The notes under the pieces: model-generated
Told to the model about the DNA's origin: nothing
Seen by the model: only the letters and a program-made list of their open reading frames with translations
Database searches by the model: none
Position numbers and translations under genes: made by a program
From: Gammaproteobacteria bacterium
GTDB taxonomy: Bacteria > Pseudomonadota > Gammaproteobacteria > Steroidobacterales > Woeseiaceae
Direction of reading: 5' to 3'
DNA length: 11,064 nt
Assembly (NCBI GenBank): GCA_029881015.1
Contig: JAOUNK010000075.1
Span: 1-11,064 of the forward strand
Part shown: positions 6,924 through 11,064 of the stretch, one piece after another
How the letters are laid out: every line of letters begins with the position of its first letter
How positions within the stretch are numbered: the first letter of the stretch is position 1

Positions 6924-9311
6924 ATGACAATTCGTGAACTTGCTTTCCTTGCCTTTGCATTCACCCCGGTAGCGGCCGCGGCCGAGGGCCTCACTCTCGA
7001 ACAGATCATGGCCGATGCCGACTGGCTCGGAAATCAGCCGGAAAACGCCTATTGGGGCGCCGACAGCGCCGTGATCTATTTCCAGCAGAAACGGCAGGGA
7101 TCGGAACTCCGCGACCTGTTCATGGTAGACAGCCGCGACGGGGCGATCGCACAGATCGCAGAACGAGACTGGTCGCAGGCTTCCCGGGGCGATGCCGTGT
7201 ACGACGCGGCCGGTGATCGACACGCCTGGACCTACGCCGGAGACGTTTTCCTCAGCGACGGCGATACCGTCCGCCAGGTCACGCGCACGGCCGCCGCAGA
7301 GTCTGCGCCGACCTTCATGAACGATGGGCGTCTCGCGTTTCAGCGTGACGGGCATGTATTTCTCTTCGACCCGCGCAACGGCTTTGTCGAGCAGATCAGT
7401 AACCTGCGGTTCGAAAAAGACCCGGCCGAGGAAGACGCGTTCGATGTCATGCGTGCTCACCAGGAACGCTTGTACGAGCAGCTTCGCAAGGCGGAGAAGA
7501 AGGAGGACGAAGCGCGCGAACACGGCAACTCGTTGTATCGATTCGACGAGGCACTGAGCGCAGCACCGATCTACATGGGAGACAAGCTCGAGTCGCAAGG
7601 CTTCGCGATATCACCGGACGGCAAGCGGCTCCTGCTCGTCACCTCGGCCAGGGACGCCGATGCGGGCAAGCGCGGAACGATGCCGAACTACGTGACACTG
7701 AGCGGCTACACAGAGACCCGCGAAGTCCGCACGCGGGTGGGCCGCAACGGCGATGCGCCGCATTCGGTCTGGCTCATCGACCTGGAGTCGGGCGACAAGC
7801 ACGAACTCGACCTCGGTGACCTGCCGGGCATGGACGAGGACCCGCTGGCGGACCTGCGGGCGAGCGCAATCGAACACTACGTCGCACTGGGTGAAGACAG
7901 GGACAAGGCCGCGGCACGGGTAAAGGCGCCCGAGACGCGTGGCGCCCAGGTCTTTTCGACGCTGTGGTCCTGGGATGGCTCGCAGGTTCTGTTGTGGGTT
8001 CGTTCCACGGACAACAAGGACCGCTGGATCGCAACGGTCGACTTCGACGACAGGAAGCTGGTTAACCAGCACCGCCTGACGGACGAGGCGTGGAACAACT
8101 GGAACCACATTGAGCACGGCTGGCTGAAAGACAACCAGACGATCTGGTTTCTTTCCGAAGACCACGACTACCTCGGCATCTACACGAAGCATATCGGCGA
8201 GCGGCGCAGCAAGGCGCGGGTTGCCGGCAAACATGTCGTCTTCGATCCCGAGCTCGGCCCGTCCGGCAAGTTTATTTACTACCAGGCCAACGTGGAGCAT
8301 CCGGGCATCTACGAGATCTGGAGGCTCGAACTCGAGTCCGGCAAGACAGCGCAACTCACCACGCTCGGCGGCTTCAACGAGGTCAGCGTCTCGCCCGATG
8401 AGTCGAAACTGCTGATCACGCATTCGGAACTCGACCGGCACCCCGAACTCTATGTCCAGGACAACGTGCCGGGCGCCGAGGCGCGCCAGCTTACTGACAC
8501 GATGAGCGAGGCGTTCAAGCGCATCAACTGGCGGCGGCCCGAGATCGTCGCGATACCCTCCTCGCACGTCGACGCGCCGATCTACACGAAGGTCTACCTG
8601 CCAGCCGATCACGACCCGGCGCGAAACTACCCGGCCGTCGTATTTGTCCACGGCGCCGGCTACCTGCAGAACGCCGACTACGGCTGGCCGGACTACTTTC
8701 GCGAGGGCATGTTCCACAGCCTGCTCAACGAGCACGGCTATGTCGTCATCGACATGGACTATCGAGCCTCGGAAGGCTACGGCCGCGAATGGCGCACCGC
8801 CATCTATCGGCGTATGGGGGTTCCCGAACTCGAGGACTACGTTGACGGCGTGAACTACATGGTCGAGAACTATGGCGTCGATCGCGATCGTATCGGCATC
8901 TATGGCGGATCCTATGGCGGTTTCATGGCGTTCGTCGCCATGTTCAAGGCGCCCGACCTCTTCAAAGCCGGCGCGGCGCTCCGCCCCGTATCCGACTGGG
9001 CACACTACAACCATGGCTACACCTCGAACATTCTCAACACGCCGGGGATCGACCCGGAGGCGTACTACATCAGTTCGCCGATCAACTACGTCGAGGGCCT
9101 GAAGAACCCGCTGCTCATCGAAGCCGGCATGCAGGACGATAACGTGTTTTTCCAGGACTCGGTCTTCGTCGTGCAACGCCTGATCGAACTGCAGAAGGAA
9201 AACTTCGAGATAGCGCTGTATCCCCAGGACCCCCACGGCTTCAAGCACCCGGAAAGCTGGCTCGACGGGTACCGCCGGATCTACAAGCTGTTCGAGGAAA
9301 ACCTGAAGTGA
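6924..9311 (+). CDS. Secreted S9-family peptidase (prolyl oligopeptidase / DPP IV-like)
   Basis: A 795-residue serine peptidase with an exported N-terminus: MTIRELAFLAFAFTPVAAAA is a Sec signal peptide with probable cleavage near residue 20. GGAG (6915-6918) lies 5 nt before the ATG. Residues about 45-520 form the gating beta-propeller typical of S9 enzymes, with SPDGKRLL and SPDESKLL strand motifs. The alpha/beta-hydrolase domain follows: HGAGY (576-580) at the oxyanion region, nucleophile S663 in YGGSYGGFM, acid D738 in AGMQDDNV, and base H771 in DPHGF. The triad is intact. Where many S9 enzymes read HGxxDxxV, this one has Ala instead of His (AGMQD), and it has RPVSDWAHYNHGY rather than the DPP IV-type DWxxYDxxYTERY, so it is probably a separate S9 subgroup. 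Residues about 173-200 are a very charged helical insert in the propeller (RAHQERLYEQLRKAEKKEDE). The likely role is cleaving peptides in the periplasm; exact specificity is unknown. Confidence 0.95.
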   Translation: MTIRELAFLAFAFTPVAAAAEGLTLEQIMADADWLGNQPENAYWGADSAVIYFQQKRQGSELRDLFMVDSRDGAIAQIAERDWSQASRGDAVYDAAGDRHAWTYAGDVFLSDGDTVRQVTRTAAAESAPTFMNDGRLAFQRDGHVFLFDPRNGFVEQISNLRFEKDPAEEDAFDVMRAHQERLYEQLRKAEKKEDEAREHGNSLYRFDEALSAAPIYMGDKLESQGFAISPDGKRLLLVTSARDADAGKRGTMPNYVTLSGYTETREVRTRVGRNGDAPHSVWLIDLESGDKHELDLGDLPGMDEDPLADLRASAIEHYVALGEDRDKAAARVKAPETRGAQVFSTLWSWDGSQVLLWVRSTDNKDRWIATVDFDDRKLVNQHRLTDEAWNNWNHIEHGWLKDNQTIWFLSEDHDYLGIYTKHIGERRSKARVAGKHVVFDPELGPSGKFIYYQANVEHPGIYEIWRLELESGKTAQLTTLGGFNEVSVSPDESKLLITHSELDRHPELYVQDNVPGAEARQLTDTMSEAFKRINWRRPEIVAIPSSHVDAPIYTKVYLPADHDPARNYPAVVFVHGAGYLQNADYGWPDYFREGMFHSLLNEHGYVVIDMDYRASEGYGREWRTAIYRRMGVPELEDYVDGVNYMVENYGVDRDRIGIYGGSYGGFMAFVAMFKAPDLFKAGAALRPVSDWAHYNHGYTSNILNTPGIDPEAYYISSPINYVEGLKNPLLIEAGMQDDNVFFQDSVFVVQRLIELQKENFEIALYPQDPHGFKHPESWLDGYRRIYKLFEENLK

Positions 9312-9379
9312 AAAAGCTCGAAGAAAAGGTCGCCTACGTCACCGGCGTCGGTCGCCGGCGTGGCGGTATTACGCTCTAA
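9308..9379 (+). pseudogene. Possible 5' relic of a short-chain dehydrogenase (SDR) gene
   Basis: A 24-codon frame begins with GTG inside the end of the peptidase gene, overlapping its TGA, and ends at TAA 9377-9379. Its 23-residue product contains KVAYVTGVGRRRG, the first strand and glycine-rich turn expected at the amino end of a short-chain dehydrogenase (usual pattern KVAxVTGxxxGIG). The reading then breaks into GITL and stops, and the opposite-strand symporter gene starts at 9376, so no SDR body remains. It looks like the remnant of a gene that once followed the peptidase and was removed or decayed. It is short, so chance resemblance is a real alternative; it could also be a translated micro-peptide. 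Confidence 0.4.
9342..9358. repeat. GC-rich hairpin in the convergent gap
   Basis: CCGGCG and CGCCGG form a 6-bp stem with the 5-base loop TCGGT between the S9 peptidase and symporter genes. No T tract follows on either strand, so it is not a standard intrinsic terminator, though it could slow both transcripts. It also overlaps the glycine-rich codons of the dehydrogenase relic, which may fully explain it. Confidence 0.3.
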
Positions 9380-10740
9380 AGACTCGTGTAAAGCACCCAC
9401 AGGATTGCCAGCGGCACGACGACGCGAATCATCCACAGCCAGGCATTGAACAGGGTCGCGTTGCTGAATGACAGATCGTCGGTCAGCGTCTGCGGCTTGA
9501 TGCGCCAGCCGACGAACAGCGCCATCAGGATGCCACCGAGCGGCATCATGATATTGGCCGTGAAGTAATCGATCAGGGCGAACGGCGTCATGCCTTCGAA
9601 GACTGCGAAACTCCCGAGCGGCGCCACATCCGACCAGATGTTGAACGAGAACACGGTCAGCAGGCCGATGGCCCACGCAAGCCCGCCGAAGACCAGCACG
9701 CCGTTGCGGCGCTGCATGTGCCACTTACCTTCGGCGTACCGCACGATCGGCTCGATGATGGCGATAATCGACGTCACCGCGGCAAATGCCAGCAGGATGA
9801 AGAAGATCACCCCGAATACCCGGCCACCCGGCATGTCGGCGAACGCGGCGGGCAAGGTCTGGAAGATCAGTCCGGGGCCGGATCCAGGGTCGAGGTCATT
9901 GCCGAAGACGAGCGGAAAGATCATCAGGCCGGCCAGGAGCGCGACCAAGGTATCGGCCCCGGCAATAATCAGTGCCGACTTTGTCAGCGACACGCTCCTG
10001 GGCACATAGGACCCATAGGTCATCAACAGGCCCATCGCCACACTGATCGAGAAGAAGGCCTGGCCGATGGCGACGAGTACGGTTCCACCATCGATCTTGC
10101 TGAAGTCGGTACTGAACAGGAAGTTCATTCCCTCGGCGAAATCGCCTTCGACGGCCGCGTAACCGATCATGAGGAGCAGCATCGCAAACAGCGCCGGCAT
10201 CAGCACGGTCACAACTCTCTCGATACCGTTCTTGAGACCGCGGCCGACAATGAACAGGGCGATGGCCATGAAGATCGTGTGCCAGAAGGTCAGCAATTTC
10301 GGGTCCGCCCGCAGGCCGTCGAACTGGGCGGCTATCGCGGCGGGCTCCGCGGTGCCGAAGCCACTACCGGCCTTGAAGATGTAGGCCAGGGTCCAGCCCG
10401 CGATGACGCTGTAGTACGTCGCGATCAGGTAACCGACGATCATCGCCATGTAGCCCACCAGGGACCAGCGGCCCGGCGAGAGGCCCGTCTGCCGTGCCAC
10501 GTTCGCCATGGCGATCGGTGGGCTGTGGCCACCCGCACGGCCAATCCAGAGCTCGGCTATCAGGATCGGGATCGCAATAAACAGGACGCAACCGAGGTAC
10601 ACCAGCACGAAGGCACCGCCACCGTTGACGCCAACGATGTAGGGAAATTTCCAGATGTTCCCGAGACCCACCGCGGCGCCCACGGCCGCGAGAATAAAGG
10701 TGAATCCTGAAGACCAGGTCTTCCCCGATGCTTGTGCCAT
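9376..10740 (-). CDS. Sodium:neurotransmitter symporter (NSS/SNF) family transporter, LeuT-like
   Basis: A 454-residue, roughly 11-12 helix inner-membrane symporter that should couple sodium entry to uptake of an amino acid or related amine. Helix 1 has the family signature GLGNIWKFPYIVGVNGGGAF (25-44); N28 corresponds to the sodium-site Asn of LeuT. Helix 3 has a Tyr pair at 109-110 where LeuT uses Tyr108 for substrate binding. Helix 6 has AFFSISVAMGLLMTYGSY (228-245), the unwound substrate-binding segment. The length is normal for bacterial members (LeuT and MhsT type). The ATG at 10740 is preceded by GAGGGG 10 nt upstream (10751-10756). It converges on the peptidase gene (64-bp gap) and is divergent from the gene at the right edge. 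Next to a secreted peptidase, amino-acid uptake is the natural guess, but the exact substrate is unknown. Confidence 0.96.
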   Translation of the reverse strand: MAQASGKTWSSGFTFILAAVGAAVGLGNIWKFPYIVGVNGGGAFVLVYLGCVLFIAIPILIAELWIGRAGGHSPPIAMANVARQTGLSPGRWSLVGYMAMIVGYLIATYYSVIAGWTLAYIFKAGSGFGTAEPAAIAAQFDGLRADPKLLTFWHTIFMAIALFIVGRGLKNGIERVVTVLMPALFAMLLLMIGYAAVEGDFAEGMNFLFSTDFSKIDGGTVLVAIGQAFFSISVAMGLLMTYGSYVPRSVSLTKSALIIAGADTLVALLAGLMIFPLVFGNDLDPGSGPGLIFQTLPAAFADMPGGRVFGVIFFILLAFAAVTSIIAIIEPIVRYAEGKWHMQRRNGVLVFGGLAWAIGLLTVFSFNIWSDVAPLGSFAVFEGMTPFALIDYFTANIMMPLGGILMALFVGWRIKPQTLTDDLSFSNATLFNAWLWMIRVVVPLAILWVLYTSL

Positions 10741-10850
10741 TGTTGTTGTTCCCCTCGATTGGCGACGTATAGCTTAACGCAAAACGGGAAATTGCGAAGA
10801 TCGTGAACCGCGTCCCCGACCGCAGCGGCCATGTCTCGTACTGTGGGCGC
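10741..10850. other. Divergent gap between symporter gene and right-edge gene
   Basis: This 110-bp gap separates two divergent start codons. A minus-strand TATACG (4 of 6 to -10) lies near 10765-10770 without a usable -35. A 12-bp perfect palindrome, CGCATGCATGCG (10848-10859), overlaps the right-hand start codon; its role, if any, is unknown. Confidence 0.4.
10751..10756 (-). promoter_or_regulatory. Ribosome binding site of the symporter gene
   Basis: GAGGGG on the minus strand lies 10 nt before the ATG at 10740, a slightly long but workable spacing. It supports this start over any internal ATG. Confidence 0.55.
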
Positions 10851-11064
10851 ATGCATGCGTTCAGTGACAGCATCGCCGACGCGAGCGGCCCCGTGCATCG
10901 TCTCGGGGCCCGAGGCGTTGCCGCGTTGAGCCTTTTTGCCGCCAATGCCGGCATGCTCTTCCTGTTCTTCGCCCTTGACCTGACGCTGTTCGAAGTCGTG
11001 GTCGTCTACTGGTTCGAGGCATTGTGGGTGGGGCTGTTCAGCGGCCTGAAACTGGTAACCGCCT
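10851..11064 (+). CDS. Membrane protein start, DUF6498-like (runs off window)
   Basis: The first 71 codons of an open frame running off the right edge. After a polar lead (MHAFSDSIADASGPVHRLGA), residues about 24-45 and 47-68 are two hydrophobic segments. The second reads LFEVVVVYWFEALWVGLFSG, with the acid and aromatic pattern (FE...YWFEALWVGLF) seen in DUF6498-type membrane proteins, whose function is unknown. This family call is from memory of the pattern and is moderate at best. The ATG at 10851 has no strong ribosome site. A GTG 48 bases upstream (10803) is in the same frame and open, so the true start may be earlier. The gene is divergent from the symporter gene. Confidence 0.65.
   Translation, partial: MHAFSDSIADASGPVHRLGARGVAALSLFAANAGMLFLFFALDLTLFEVVVVYWFEALWVGLFSGLKLVTA

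Noticed and set aside
6710..6927. A plus-strand frame crossing the dehydrogenase-peptidase gap and ending at the peptidase start
   Set aside because: There is no ribosome site or recognisable product, and it occupies the only space available for two promoters.
7611..9248. A 545-codon open frame antisense to the S9 peptidase gene
   Set aside because: It lies entirely opposite a well-supported gene, its composition is that of a third-position GC shadow (rich in Val, Arg, Asp, His), and it has no recognisable motif.
9718..10710. A 330-codon plus-strand frame antisense to the symporter
   Set aside because: The product is a highly polar shadow of transmembrane codons (Gln, His, Asp, Glu runs), as expected opposite a hydrophobic protein.
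10848..10859. The 12-bp palindrome CGCATGCATGCG as an operator
   Set aside because: It overlaps a probable start codon and consists of a simple CATG-type repeat that can arise by chance in GC-rich sequence; nothing else supports a regulator.

Overview
This is a GC-rich window of bacterial chromosome. It has proteobacterial-type exported proteins: a DsbD-like protein with a Sec signal, a lipobox lipoprotein and a signal-peptide S9 peptidase. The gene mix (DsbD/ScsB-type reductase, large S9 peptidase, LeuT-type symporter, ALDH3-type dehydrogenase) fits a peptide- and amino-acid-using gammaproteobacterium best. No rRNA or marker gene is present, so that placement is inference. I see no tRNA, CRISPR array, insertion sequence or phage gene. 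No gene-free stretch exceeds about 215 bases.

Layout. At the left edge (1-1047, minus) is the N-terminal 349 codons of a DsbD/ScsB-type thiol:disulfide reductase, running off the window. Next (1170-2060, minus) is a putative lipoprotein with a propeller-like sequence and an unclear start codon. Divergent from it, only 27 bp away, is a two-gene plus-strand unit: a thiamine-diphosphate enzyme of the acetolactate-synthase superfamily (2088-3824), whose stop overlaps by one base the start of a membrane-anchored alpha/beta hydrolase of the proline-iminopeptidase type (3824-4819). Converging on that unit are a small two-helix membrane protein (4836-5147, minus) and an ALDH3-type aldehyde dehydrogenase (5310-6710, minus). 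The 162-bp gap between these two holds a CRP-like palindrome and a 14-bp perfect palindrome. Divergent from the dehydrogenase is a secreted S9 prolyl-oligopeptidase-family peptidase (6924-9311, plus). Immediately after it comes a 24-codon relic that looks like the amino end of a short-chain dehydrogenase. A sodium:neurotransmitter-type symporter (9376-10740, minus) converges on the peptidase. At the right edge a divergent membrane-protein gene begins (10851 onward, plus), resembling DUF6498 proteins.

How they may work together. A plausible but unproven theme is peptide and amino-acid use: the exported S9 peptidase and the iminopeptidase-like hydrolase would release short peptides or amino acids, and the NSS symporter could import amino acids. 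The TPP enzyme and the ALDH could handle 2-oxo acid and aldehyde products, but they sit on opposite strands and are not an operon. I found no convincing new multi-gene system. The most unusual points are the basic C-terminal tail of the TPP enzyme coupled to a membrane-anchored hydrolase, the tight divergent start region at 2028-2090, the CRP-like site, and the dehydrogenase relic at 9308-9379.
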